A stretch of 64,000 bases of DNA from Limnephilus marmoratus. Its lineage: Eukaryota > Arthropoda > Insecta > Trichoptera > Limnephilidae. The stretch spans positions 30,823,286-30,887,285 of the forward strand of contig OU862913.1 of NCBI GenBank assembly GCA_917880885.1. Direction: 5' to 3'. The notes beneath the pieces were generated by a model that did no database searches, had not been told where the DNA came from, and saw only the letters and a list, made by a program, of their open reading frames with translations. This document shows, piece after piece, positions 53,504 to 64,000 of this stretch. Positions within the stretch are counted from its first letter, which is position 1; each line of letters starts with the position of its first letter. The position numbers and the translations under genes are program-made.

Positions 53504-54430
53504 AGTTCTCACAATAGTAGTTTGACAACACACGTGCTTACTCACAGTGTAGGAAACCATTTTTCATATACCGAATGCAGTTACACTTGTGCCCGAAAGG
53601 GATATTTGACGAAACACATGCTGATTCACAGTGGAGAAAAACCTTTTTCGTGTTCCGACTGCAGTTATTCATGTACTCACAAGAGTACTTTGATAAGACA
53701 CATTTTGACTCACAGTGGAAAAAAAACGGTTACGTGTTCCAATTGCAGTTTTTCATGTACCCAAAGAGGATTTGACGAACCACATGCTGACTCACAGTAG
53801 AAAAAAAACTTTTTTTGTGTTCCGAATGCAGTTATTCGTGTTCTTACAAAAGTAGTTTGACAAGACATATGCTTACTCACGGTGGAGGAAAATCTTTTCA
53901 TGTTCCGACTGCAGTAATTCATGTACCCAAAGGGGATATTTGATGAAACACATTCTGATTCACAGTGGAGGATAACCTTTTTTGTTTTCCTATTACAGTT
54001 TTTGCTTATTCACAGTAGAGAAAAACCTGTTTTGTGTTCCGATTTTATTTATTTATGTTATCAAAGGGATATTTGATGAGATTTGTGATGACTAACAAGG
54101 GGCAATAACTTTATCTTGTCCCGACTGCAGTTATGTATCTACTCTTTGGAATAATTTGACTATAAACATGCGGACTCACAGTGCAGAAAAACCTGTTTTG
54201 TGTTCCGACTGCAATTGTTCATGTTCTAAAAAGAGTAATTTGACGTGACATGACACGCGCTTACTCACTGCGGAAATAACCTTTTTCATGTTTCGACTAC
54301 CGTTATTCATGTTCTCAGAAGAAAAGTTTGGTAAGGCACATGTCTCACTGGGGAAAAACCTTTTCCTGCTCCTAGTGTCAGTATTTAGCTGCACTTAAGT
54401 CCAACTTTATAAGACACATTTTATTATGTT
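53504..54430 (+). pseudogene. Decayed 3' tail of the gene 2 finger array
   Basis: Immediately after the stop the same frame stays open for about 300 bp (53504-53797), with good fingers such as CSYTCARKGYLTKHMLIH and CSDCSYSCTHKSTLIRH. An indel near 53767 then shifts the frame, and further finger phrases continue with many stops to about 54425. Roughly ten more fingers were once present. Only the first lesion separates the intact and in-frame parts, so readthrough or an unstopped allele could add about four fingers. Confidence 0.85.
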
Positions 54431-56434
54431 TTGAATCTCATACATACAGTGCACGCAACATATGAGTCGGAGCATTTGTCCGCACTGCAACATTTGACCA
54501 TTCGAGCCGCATATCATCGATGCATCTATCATCTATTTTATTATATTTACGGAAGGATGCAATCAACAATATTTGTTTGAAATCTTTATTACAATACCTA
54601 CCCGCAATTTGAGAATGCCAGTGTGATGTTGTCACATACCCGCCTTTTGAATTTATCATAATTCTTGCCAGCTTGTCATAGGTAAAAATTGTCACAAACA
54701 TACCATTATTTATTCTTTAGATATTATTGTGGTATTGCTGTATTTTAGCAGCATATTTATTTGCTGCGTAACTACTTGCTTACTGGAATAGTCACAAATA
54801 TCTACATAGATACCAACGTAGGTGTTTACTTATGAACATCGCGTATTTGAGTCATTAAAACATTTTCAAAATAATTAACTATTTCTTAAATAACTTGTCC
54901 ACTGTGTTGTACATTTAGTACTGTTATGATGCAGTACAAATCCGTATTACTTTAAATATAATTATTAACATCTTTATTATTTGTACTGCATCCTAACAAC
55001 TCTACCCGTCGAAATCGTAATTAGGTAGGAACTTGTTATTAATTATTAGAGTGCCAGCTCTGACTTTATCGACGGCCTGGGGCGACCTCTGGGGCTATTC
55101 CGCGGCAATACGTGACTTCTTGTGTAGGTAGATTTGGGAGAGTTGGGCCCCGAATCTAACTACGCGACAGTCAATGGATTTTTTGTGAGAACTTAGTATT
55201 TGAACGGGAAAATAATTCCTTTTTACTTGAGAAATGCCGGGCGGTAAAAGTGATTACGTGAACGTATTGTGTGATCGAGAGTTTGCATTCCTTTGGTGGG
55301 ATTAGTTGAGATTCCGCAACGTAAACTTGTATGGCGGCCAGGTGTGGCAGAACCTGGAAAGATTTAATCCAGGAGAAATACGTCCGATCACACTTGGGAC
55401 AGAGCCCCGTTTTGACGAATGATTGGGGTACCATTAGCCCGCGATGCTATTTGCCGTTCTTTATGGCGGAAAAGTAAATTTACGCCGACCTTGACTCTCG
55501 TCTGGACCGAGGGCGGCCTCCCCACATGCTAATCCTTCTAAGCGAAAGGCCCCCTGATGATTTTCCTTTGGCGGCGGGATGACTTGCTAAATTTGATCGC
55601 GGCGAAAGGCCGCTTGTTGATTTCCCTTTGGCGGCGGAACTGTCTCCAGATCTCGGCTTCGGGGAGGGCTTTTCCGGAACCTGCATGAGGAAATGCTGCC
55701 TGTGCCTTGCAGCTACTAGATGGACAGTATATTAGTTAGCTAGCGAAAGTATTTATAATAAAAGAGGTCGGTTCATGGGGGTAAGTGAAATGACATATTT
55801 AAAACCTTGATTGCTACTGTTTTTTTTTTAAATTATATGCTTGTTCTCACAACTCTGCCTTTTAAATTATGTACCTGGCACCAAAGACGTTACATACTTT
55901 AGATGCGGGGTAGAAATCTCAAAGTGGGAAGCCAAAGGGAAGACAATTGTACTGGTCTCGATTTCTAGTACTTTAGTACTAAACTGTCACTCGTCAAGTA
56001 AGGTCATGTTGATAGTAGGAAAATTGCATTTAAAAAGCGCCCAAATGCCCTCCTGTATGAGAGAAAATGTTTCCCTTACACGGCAAACATTAGTAAAAGT
56101 GAAGAAATAACATATGTACACACAAATTACTTATTATCATCGATTATTATAAGCAATGCATTTCATTTATTCACAATCATACACAAAAATCGTTAGGTTT
56201 CCGGTTTTAAAGTTACGACTTTTTTTATAAAATCTGAAAAGTTTTTTGACTCTGGTGAACAATTGTGTTTTTGGCTGTTACAGCGGTATTGCTTTCTTGT
56301 GCCGAAATGATCGAATTATTTGAAAAACCAATCTTCTTTCTTTTTATTGCCCTCATCTAAATTTCAATACCATTCCATTTTATCTCGTATAATTTCTTTT
56401 TATGCGAATAAACTTAAATAATAAACTTTGTGTG
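54431..56434. other. Intergenic region without recognised genes
   Basis: No domain recognised on either strand. A short inverted pair GATGCAGTACAAAT / ATTTGTACTGCATC lies at 54929 and 54978. A GC-rich island spans 55060-55680 and includes the short tandem repeat listed separately. Confidence 0.3.
55541..55650. repeat. Two-copy ~60-bp GC-rich tandem repeat
   Basis: GCGAAAGGCC[CG]C[CT]TG[AT]TGAT then TTTGGCGGCGG occurs at 55542 and 55602, a period of 60 bp. It lies in the GC-rich island and has no known function. Confidence 0.7.
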
Positions 56435-57620
56435 AACAATCAACGACACGTAAAATTAATTGTTCGTGATAGTGAAAGGCGTATTTCAATAATAAATATC
56501 GAAAAAACCGGACGATCGCTGATGAAACCGAATCTAAACGCCAATTTCGGTTGCGCGGAGAGCGACTTTCAAACGCTGCTGCCGCCATCTTGTCCACTTT
56601 TTGGAAACGGCAGCAGTGGTTTTTCTTATACAAAATTTGAAGATCTTTCAGATAATCTTTGGTTTTTTGAGGAGACCGATGATTATAGATACCTGGGTAC
56701 GAAGTGTCTCTTATTAACGAAAGACATAAGAAAGTATAAAAACACACAATGAAAACGGCTGAAAAATCGAAAAATATTGCATAAAATATACGATTTCATT
56801 TATTTAAACAATCAACGACACGTAAAATTAATTGTTCGTGAAAGTGAAAGGCGTATTTCAATAATAAATTTCGAAAAAAACCGGGCGATCGCTGATGAAA
56901 CCGAATCTAAACGCCAATTTCGGTTGCGCGAAGAGCGACTTTCAAACGCTGCTGCCGCCATCTTGTCCACTTTTTGGAAACGGCAGCAGTGGTTTTTCTT
57001 ATACAAAATTTGATGATCTTTCAGATAATCTTTAGTTTTTTGAGGAGACCGATGATTATAGATACCTGGGTACGAAGTGTCTCTTATTAACGAAAGACAT
57101 AAGAATGTATAAAAACACAATGAAAACGGCTGAAAAATCGAAAAATATAGCATAAAATATGCGATTTCATTTATTTAAACGTTCAACGACATGTAAAATT
57201 CATTGTTCGTGATAGTAGAAGGCGTATTTCAATAATACAAATCGAGAAAAACCCGGCGATCGCTGATAAAACCAAATTCAAACGCCAATTTCGGTTGCGC
57301 GGAGGGCGACTTTCAAACGCTGCTGCCGCCATCTTGTCCACTTTTTGGAAACGGCAGTAGTGGTTTTTCTTACACAAAATTTGATGATCTTTCAGATAAG
57401 TTTGGTTTTTTGAGGAAGTCGATGAATATAGATACCTAGGTACGAGGTGTCTTTTATGTAACGAAAGTCATAAGAAAGGAGGGCGACTTTCAAACGCTGC
57501 TGCCGCCATCTTGTCCACTTTTTGGAAACGGCAGCAGTGGTTTTTCTTTCACAAAATTTGATGATCTTTCAGATAAGCTTTGTTTTTTTTGGGAGACCGA
57601 TGATTACAGATACCTCTTAC
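56435..57620 (+). repeat. Tandem array of a ~372-bp unit (three copies plus a partial)
   Basis: Units start at 56435, 56807 and 57178 (AACAATCAACGACACGTAAA and variants), with a fourth, 5'-truncated unit from about 57477. Each contains ATTTCAATAATA, GCCAATTTCGGTTGCGCG, CAAACGCTGCTGCCGCCATC followed by TTGTCCAC, and TTTTTGAGGAGACCGATGAT. The copies are over 90% alike by eye. GCCGCCATCTTG, the complement of a YY1/Pho-type site, is invariant in all four. Confidence 0.88.
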
Positions 57621-57960
57621 GAGGCGTCTCTTATTTCTCGGCAGCAACTGAGACGGCCCATTAGGGGGACGGGCAGCATTGCTTTTTCGTATAGTCCTAC
57701 CCCTCCCCTGTCTCGTGGAACAATCAGAATTTGGGAGACTTATGATTACAGAAGTCTTGAAAAATAATTTTTTTCAAAATAATTTTTTTTTAGTGCTGAC
57801 CGGTTTCAGAAATGGCAGCACCGCCATTTTGTGTACCCCTATGAATGATCTAACGATTTTTGTGTATGATTTTTGGGAGACCTATCATTACAGGTTTAAT
57901 GTCGTCGCCGCTCCTACTATAACGATAATTGTTAGAAGTGTCGGAAAAAGTTAAGCCGCC
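57621..57960 (+). repeat. Degenerate continuation of the 372-bp array
   Basis: TTTGGGAGACTTATGATTAC at 57730 and TTTTGGGAGACCTATCATTA at 57872, with GCAGCACCGCCATTTTGTG at 57813, are weak echoes of the array unit. The array probably extended further and has decayed here. Confidence 0.4.
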
Positions 57961-58205
57961 TGGTAGCTTTCATCGAAAACGCTGCCTAATTCTTTGGGGA
58001 TATAACAAAACAATGCATGGTGGGATATTTCTCTTTTATAGATCTACAAAAAAGTCCGCGAAGGCATATATCTATCTTTTACGGATAGCTTACTATACCC
58101 ACTCTATCTTCTATAAAAATGGTCACGTACATTGCGGTAATTGAAAAGTTATTTACAGTGTTAGTTACCCCAAGCATTTCATGCACGTTATTATAATCTT
58201 TCACA

Positions 58206-58360
58206 CCATCTCTACGTATTATAAATTAAAGTCCTCCGCGGCATCTGTCTGTCTCTTCGCGATAAACTCAAAGACGGCGGTGGTTATAAAGGTTGGATAA
58301 CCATCCAGTAGATGACGTTGTGTTTTATTAGCTACAGCAACGCGTGGCCGGGTCAGCTAG
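58206..58360 (+). mobile_element. Helitron 3' end
   Basis: CTCCGCGGCATCTGTCTGTC, TTCGCGATAAACTC and the terminus GCAACGCGTGGCCGGGTCAG followed by CTAG|T fit the 3' end of non-autonomous Helitrons seen in insects (CTRR before a T). The 5' end is not found. Confidence 0.6.
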
Positions 58361-58478
58361 TATTAGAATATTTACAATAGAACTGTAATCTCCAGCATGT
58401 GCACATTTTATCGTAAACCATATAGTTATATTCCGAAAAACACCTATCATATAGGGCGTAATAAAGGTAATTAATTTA

Positions 58479-58763
58479 TATTTTTATTTTTATTTTAACT
58501 TTATGAGTAAAACCTCAAATTGTAATATTTTATTAAACGAAGACAATATAAGCGAAAGTCAGTCGAAAATCTGAGAACAGAAAAATCAGAAAAAGATATT
58601 GACACTGCTGGGACATGAACCAGCAGTCCGAGCAGTGTCAATATCTTTTTCTGATTCTTCTGTTCTCAGATTTTCGACTGACTTTCGCTTATATTGTCTT
58701 CGTTTAATTAAATATTACAATTTGAGGTTTTACTCATAAAGTTAAAATAAAAATAAAAATATT
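58479..58763. repeat. Long palindrome made of two SINE tails head to head
   Basis: The left arm 58479-58617 and right arm 58624-58763 are reverse complements over about 135 bp (ACTTTATGAGTAAAACCTCA ... AAGATATTGACACTGC). The centre GGGACATGAACCAGCAGTCC retains a piece of the tRNA-like head. The same tail sequence follows the SINE at 58982. Confidence 0.85.
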
Positions 58764-58981
58764 CATCCTAGGCTTGCAGAAAAGTCAATAGATGTCGCAT
58801 ATGAAAATAAAATGGATAAATATTTATTCAGACACTATCTAGAGAGCATTTAGTTCGGGTTTGAATCTTGCAATCATACATAAAGATAGTTGCCAATAAT
58901 ATATGCGTTAAGAAAATGAAGATAGTGTGGGCGGTTCTTAGTCGAAGTATGATACAGTTAAAAATGACCGAATTGGATATC

Positions 58982-59131
58982 GGCACGGTGGCGCAGTGGT
59001 TAGCGCGTTTGCCCGGAAAGCAAGAGGTCCTGGGTTCATGTCCCAGCAGTGTCAATATCTTTTTTCTGATTTTTCTGTTCTCAGATTTTCGACTGACTTT
59101 CGCTTATATTGTCTTCGTTTAATTAAATATT
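58982..59131 (+). mobile_element. tRNA-derived SINE
   Basis: The head 58982-59053 folds as a tRNA-like cloverleaf: A-box region GTGGCGCAGTGGTTAGCGCG, anticodon arm TTTGC-CCGGAAA-GCAAG, and B-box region GGGTTCATGTCCC. The body (TCAATATCTTTTTTCTGATT ... TTCGACTGACTTTCGCTTAT) is the arm sequence of the palindrome at 58479-58763. C replaces the usual U33 and the B box is non-canonical, so this is a SINE, not a working tRNA gene. Confidence 0.72.
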
Positions 59132-59740
59132 AATTTATAATTTATGAACAAACTTAAAAAAAACTTATCGTTATAATAAAAATAACAAAATTACTTTAAC
59201 TAAGGACTTACGCTTTGATTAATATTTTAATTTGATTATAATTAAATACTCTGTTATATTATATTATCGAACTCATTTCTCATTTCCGTGATAGTATACC
59301 TAACTATCTGACATTATTTGTTTAAACCTGAAATGTTCCATGGTGGCAGTATAAAGTTTTTTGTTTTCTGAAATTGAATTCTCTAAGCAGAAATTCTGAT
59401 CAATATAATTGGTCGAAATAGAATCGCTTTGAATATTAATTTTAGTGCGATGCAAGTCGGTATTATGTATTTTTTTAAATCAACTTCGCCATGTATTCAA
59501 TACATATAAATCATACATATATCAAGAACCCGCACATTATTATTATTTGTTAGACCTATACATATTATGCTGTCTTCAGCTCTAAAACTGTTTTTTTTTT
59601 CTGTTATACTTTTTACCTACCATCTTTACTTCTGTGTACCATGTGTAAAACTTATTTAAGTTTTCTTTGTCATCTTAACACTCCTGGATGCACTAAAACA
59701 TAAAAAAGTAAATATATGTAAAACCCCATAAGGGCGTTAA
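59132..59740. other. AT-rich region ending in a LINE tail
   Basis: No gene seen. AAAACCCCATAAGGGCGTTAA at 59719-59740 resembles the LINE 3' tail at 34229-34255 and is cut by the Helitron that starts at 59741. Confidence 0.35.
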
Positions 59741-60192
59741 TCTATCTATCTATGTAAATTAAAATGAATCGCCGAAATGTATGAACGCGCATAACTTCCA
59801 AACGACTGCACCAAATTGGATAATTCTTTTTTTTGGGTGTTCGTTTTTGTCAGGACAAGGTTTGTATAGAACTACTGGTGAGCTCTGGCATTATGAAATT
59901 TGTATAAAAAAATTGCAATAGGTGGCACGCGAGCTGTTTGAAAACTGAATGTATGGAATGCGGAAGGAGGGAGGGGGGAGGGGCCTCAGGTAGGGGGGAG
60001 GGGAACTCGGGGGGGGGGGGAGTGGAGTGGGGAGAAGGAAGATGGAGGAGGTGGAGTGGGAAAGCGAGAGGGAAAGGGGACGCGGGATAGGGAGGGGAGG
60101 CGGAAGGGGAACGGGACGAATGGGAAAGGATACGCACGGAGAAACAATTTCTTTATTAAATGGCATAGCAACGCATGCCGGGTACCAGCTAG
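59741..60192 (+). mobile_element. Non-autonomous Helitron
   Basis: Starts A|TCTATCTATCTATG, with TGAATCGCCGAAATG just inside, and ends GCAACGCATGCCGGGTACCA followed by GCTAG|T. The ends fit the Helitron rule of 5' TC and 3' CTRR inserted between A and T, with no target duplication. The middle has a long G-rich tract (59965-60100) and shares GGCACGCGAGCTGTTTGAAA with the fragment at 35345. No Rep/helicase is encoded. Confidence 0.7.
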
Positions 60193-60216
60193 TGATTAAT
60201 ATAAAAAAGCAGCACC

Positions 60217-61035
60217 ATGAAAATTCATGATGAGAAGGTACTGATAGATCCTGTATTAATATATCAACGCAGTATTGCGAAGACATTTGAAGATGAACTT
60301 GAAAAATTCTTCGAATATGAATTAGACCCTTACCTATTATTGCTCTTTGATGCGATTGGAATGCGTAAGACACAGAAGTCAACCATTTATGATTGTTTTG
60401 AATGTGTGAATATTGAAGTGGAGAGTGCAAATGCTGCCTACATCATCAATGGAGGACATCTATTACAACGTTTTGTATGGGATCGAGATAACACATTAGA
60501 TGGTGTTTTGGACAAATATCTTCAGTATGTTCGTAGACACTTCGGTCACAACGTTAACCATATTATTTGATGGTTTTAATGATTACACGAAAAATATCAA
60601 AGCTGCAGAACAACGTCGTCGAACTACAAAAACATCTTCATCGTCTGATATTGTTTTTGATCACTCAATGACTATTCCAACAAACCAACAATAATTTCTG
60701 GCTAATACTCACAATAATGTCTCGCTTGATTTCAATGTTGTCTGAAAAATTCGCAGCTGCCAATATTCTTATGAAACAAGCTAACAATGATGCTGATGTC
60801 CTCATTAATGAAACCGCGATAGAACACTTCAGTAGCTCCAATATAACTGTCGATGTTAAAGAAGATGTAGATTTATTAATAATACTGACTGCACGAACTC
60901 CAAGTGATAAGATCATTTACTTTTTAAAACTTGGAAAGCACAAATTTTAACAAAAATATATTTGTTACAAAGTTTAACTGCATATCCAAAATGTCGAGCT
61001 CATATTTTATTTCTACATGCGATAAACGAGATATA
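60217..61035 (+). pseudogene. PIN/FEN1-like nuclease ORF, broken into three frames
   Basis: The first frame (60217-60570) has IINGGHLLQRFVWDRDNTLD and VLDKYLQYVRRHFG. The second (from about 60545) has TILFDGFNDYTKNIKAAEQR and SSSDIVFDHSMTIPTNQ. The third (60717-60950) has SEKFAAANILMKQANNDADV, NETAIEH and VKEDVDLLIILTARTPSDKI, and a last patch TAYPKC ... HILFLHA follows a stop. Acidic residues in ILFDGF, NDADVLI and KEDVDLLI fit the metal-binding sites of PIN/FEN-type nucleases. I believe related ORFs are widespread in invertebrate genomes, usually followed by a G-C-D-T-T-S motif, but I recall this only by pattern. At least two frameshifts make it non-functional. Confidence 0.6.
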
Positions 61036-61422
61036 CGCAAAAAAACTAATATTTGTTACCTTTGACCTCGGATAAAAAACAACGCACTTTTTTTTTACAT
61101 GAATACCACACAAGAGTCCCAACTGCTCCCGTCTGGAGCCAGTGGGACTATGGCATCCCCAATTGGGGTATGTTGTGAGGCTGAAGGCAGTGGGGAGGGG
61201 AAGGAGATAGGGAAGAGAAAGGTGGGGAAGTACCTGGCTATTCAGATCTGGTCACTAAACACGGCAGAAGCCATTTCAAGCAACGTTTCAATTCTGAATG
61301 GTGGTCTTACACCAGGGCAATACTGAGAGTATCTTCCACTCTGGAATGTGCCGCAAATATACTATATATTATTTTAAATGAATAAATTGTGAAATACACA
61401 AATTAATCAAATATAATTTATT

Positions 61423-61495
61423 TGCCACGCCAGGATTCGATCCCGCGACCTTCGGAATGCAAGTCAAGCGCCTTACCGCTGCACTACGCCGGCCG
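61423..61495 (-). mobile_element. tRNA-like SINE head, minus strand
   Basis: Read on the minus strand: GGCCGGCGTAGTGCAGCGGT (A-box region), then CTTGACTTGCATTCCGAAGG (anticodon region), then GCGGGATCGAATCCTGGCGT (B box). The terminal helices pair imperfectly. It is a member of a different SINE family from the one at 58982, or a degenerate tRNA copy. Confidence 0.6.
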
Positions 61496-63528
61496 TCATA
61501 TCTCACGATACCTGCTGTATTGATAAGGACTTTTGACGTAGCATTTTGTAACGACTTATTTAAGACCTGTACAAAAAATTCGGCTTGTTTCGAATTAATG
61601 CAAACTAAGCACTTTTTCATCTATTTTAACTAGACTTTTCTGTGGACAATTTATTGTTAGCACTAACCGCGATCAGCGGTCCATTGGAGTATCCTGCATT
61701 CACCCATCTTTCAATATCCTTATTGGCCCTACCTTTCGTAAGCAAGCGTCCTTTTTATATTCTTCTTCATAACGCTTACATGAGCCTTAAGTATTTCTGT
61801 GGCTCCATATAGGCTAATCAAATTAATTACAGATTCTTTTCCATGAAAGAAAATTGATATCAAAAGTAGGAGTAAATTGAGATAACTTCTGGCACAATGA
61901 CACTTATATCTCTTCAGTGGAGTGAATACAAACTAATAAAGAAAACTTCCACAACATTGAATGTTTTTACCAAAAAGAGAAGAAGATAGGATTGCAAGAC
62001 ACTTCCCAAATAACACTTCCTCAAAACCAAAATAGTGGACATTTGACCTGTTACCACTAGTGCAAGTAATGGGTCCCTAACACGAACATTTAATATCGAC
62101 ACGATAAAGCTTTTATTGACAATATCTGTAATAGAAAATACACTAACAAAAGGTTTCAGTTTAAATGAAAACAAAAGATACACAAGTTTTTTCAAAATTT
62201 ATTAATGTCAATCATAGGTTAAACCATATAACATATTTTATTCGGATGTTGTACAACATTACAAAAAATATATTTAACTAATTAATACAACAATTGATAA
62301 TTTAAAGAAAACATATTGTAGGTTCTCTTGGAGGGGTGTTCACGAAACACTATGTAAAATATTCCTAAAGCAATCACACACACAATGCCTAGCCAACATT
62401 CCAATTATACTCAATGCTGTATTGTTGTGTAGAAAGAAAAGGTATTAGAATCGACTGTAGATTTTCCTAAATACGTCTGTCTAAAAAGAATAGTGGTGAA
62501 TTGATAAAATGATAAAGTTATAGAAATATCAAGAATTATGGGCGGGAGAGGCAGGTGCGCGCTCCTATTGAGAAATACTGAGAAGGAAACAAGTAACAAG
62601 AACTGAAGGACAGAATGCCTTTCTGACTTTAATCCATTTTACAAGAGAGATGAACAAATTGTTCTTGGTCCTAGGTTGACTGATTAGCCGCTAACTATCA
62701 ATTACTTCATTTAAATCGCATCCAATGATGCATTCATTTTAAAGCACGTTTACAAATCGGCAACTACGATTTCTCCACAACAAAATGGATGATTTATTTT
62801 ACATTTGTGATATACCTTCAGTAAACTATTTTTTAACATTGGTAGCAGAATTAGGGCAACAACATTGAAATTTTATTTTTTTAATCCACATAAGCTGCCG
62901 CTATTTTATGAAAAAATAAATGTAAAAACTCATACATACATCTGAGAATAGTTACAGTATTTTCTATAACTTCTGGAAGACTAATTGCAATTGACGGGAG
63001 TTTTCTGCGTCCCGTTGTTGTATTTAAGCTTTGTACATGAAACAGTATTATGAAAATATTTTTTTCTTTCTATAAAAAAGTTATTACTGGATTTGAAATT
63101 ATCACATTAGAAAAATCATCTGTATATGTACTTACAAAATAATAAATTAATTTGAACTACCTTTAACTAATCCCAAGTAAATCTATCACATTAGCTAACT
63201 TTTTTTGCTTTCATTTTCAGGTAAATTAAGTCCGGTATTGGAATTTTTATAATTGCTCACTCGCGTCGTCCCAGCTCCAGTAGATTTTAAAATATTTAGT
63301 TTCCGAAAAAAAAAAGAAATGACATGTTCAGACCCAAAAAAAAGTTTTTTTTGTCCTCTGTGATGTAGGTTCACCAGTTTGTATTACGAGTTTCCGAACA
63401 CCGTGTAATCACTTTAAACTTGAATGTTTTGTTTTATTATTCTTATTTATTTTTTTCTGTATGTTATGTTTTTTTTTTATCTATTAATATTATTATGTTT
63501 TGAATAAAAATATAATAATAAAAAATAA
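61496..63528. other. AT-rich region, nothing recognised
   Basis: No ORF with a recognisable domain and no match to the other repeats of the window. TATTTATTTTT at 63445-63455 would be a poly(A) signal (AATAAATA) for a minus-strand gene ending at 63529. Confidence 0.25.
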
Positions 63529-63807
63529 TCACAAAAACTTGTCAACAAGCCGATTTAAGGCCACAGGATACCCTCTATCCAGGGGATGAAAGAAGATATG
63601 CGGGTGTTGGTGACTGCGCAGGGTGAAGTTTGGAAATTGGATGCCAACCCCACCAGTAGATGGGTACAGGCCAACCTGTGGCTGTTGTGTAGAGTCAGCG
63701 GGGACCCCCAGCCCCAGACCTGAGAACGAATAAAGTAGTAATAAGGTAAGCACACTCCAAATGACAGATATAAAATTAGCGTTATTTTTAAATTGGTTTT
63801 TGAACAT
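63529..63807 (-). CDS. Candidate minus-strand coding sequence or terminal exon, unknown product
   Basis: A 92-codon frame with normal-looking codon use ends in TGA. From its ATG it has a hydrophobic stretch near residues 14-28 (ISVIWSVLTLLLLYS), then PADSTQQPQVGLYPS and FTLRSHQHPHIFFHPLDRGY. There is also a good 3' splice site at 63720 (TTTATTCGTTCTCAG|GTCTGG on the minus strand). It could therefore be the last exon (63529-63719) of a gene starting beyond the window, or a short secreted or membrane-anchored protein. A poly(A)-type signal follows about 75 bp downstream. No family recognised. Confidence 0.4.
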   Translation of the reverse strand: MFKNQFKNNANFISVIWSVLTLLLLYSFSGLGLGVPADSTQQPQVGLYPSTGGVGIQFPNFTLRSHQHPHIFFHPLDRGYPVALNRLVDKFL

Positions 63808-64000
63808 ATTTCCAGCGGGAGGGGTAGTTCTACCTTTTACGCCCGGTCCTACTTGAATGACGGGAAAAGCATTCCCGTCCGATCACTTCGAATAATTTTT
63901 GTACCCAAATCTCTTTTTCCAAGTACATGTTTAAAAGATGTGATAGAGTCCTCACCATTTTCTAATCTTCTTGTTTTTTTGTGTGGAAGAATATTTTATC

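Noticed and set aside
52782..53531. 249-codon open frame on the minus strand over the finger exon of gene 2
   Set aside because: It is the periodic shadow of the tandem finger repeat; its repeated NNCSRNTKKVFLHCES text is the antisense of the finger units.
55480..55686. Minus-strand ORF rich in S, P and G in the GC-rich island
   Set aside because: It is the translation of a short tandem repeat; it has no start context, partner exon or domain.
58982..59053. Functional tRNA gene
   Set aside because: It lacks U33, has a degenerate B box and a SINE body attached, and its tail recurs in the palindrome.
59850..60430. Proline-rich minus-strand ORFs
   Set aside because: They read the complement of the G-rich tract inside a Helitron; this is compositional only.
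61423..61495. Functional tRNA gene on the minus strand
   Set aside because: Acceptor and anticodon stems pair poorly; it fits better as a SINE head.
1..64000. CRISPR array or prokaryotic defence system
   Set aside because: The repeats are tandem finger units, LTRs, MITEs and a 372-bp array; none has the short-repeat/unique-spacer layout, and the sequence is eukaryotic.

Overview
This is a repeat-dense, AT-rich window from an arthropod nuclear genome, most likely an insect. The reasons are GT-AG introns, C2H2 zinc-finger genes, a cecropia/irritans-type mariner, Ty3/gypsy, copia, Helitron, hAT and PIF/Harbinger elements, and tRNA-derived SINEs. I cannot fix the order. There are no bacterial-style operons, CRISPR arrays, rRNA genes or intact canonical tRNA genes.

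Host genes. Two paralogous plus-strand zinc-finger genes frame the window. Each has a 154-nt first coding exon, a 153-nt second exon and a large third exon encoding tandem C2H2 fingers. Gene 1 is 4091-4244 + 6363-6515 + 27926-29445 (17 fingers plus a stub). Gene 2 is 50360-50513 + 52284-52436 + 52515-53503 (11 fingers plus a stub). Both introns are phase 1 in both genes. Exons 1 and 2 are related to each other and carry SUMO-type psi-K-x-E motifs (IKLE, IKAE, IKME, VKKE, VKRE). In both genes the finger array is cut by a recent stop and runs on as decaying fingers. A possible minus-strand terminal exon lies at 63529-63807.

Mobile DNA. Intron 1 of gene 1 holds a probable solo LTR (4431-5300). 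Intron 2 of gene 1 (21.4 kb) holds a tandem gypsy array with intact gag-pol ORFs (6784-16325). It also holds a nest in which a finger-bearing hAT-type repeat took in another hAT copy (17406-18822) and gypsy-2 (19195-26566), and gypsy-2 in turn took in a further hAT copy (23675-25899). Between the genes lie LINE fragments, two foldback elements that share a core, a hAT-like element (36118-37527), a deleted mariner (37825-38762), a copia relic with a SINE in it (39112-40570), and a Harbinger relic (40879-46463) split by gypsy-3 (41812-46168). Intron 1 of gene 2 holds a hAT element with perfect 8-bp target duplications (50743-51836). The right end has a 372-bp tandem array, SINE and Helitron pieces, and a broken PIN/FEN-like nuclease ORF.

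Most unusual signal. The hAT-type repeats with CAGTGGCGTAGC termini carry long, heavily decayed arrays of C2H2 fingers (frames reading KPFSCSECSFNS and similar). Their wording closely resembles the two host genes. This looks like a transposon family that captured and spread a zinc-finger array inside a zinc-finger gene neighbourhood.
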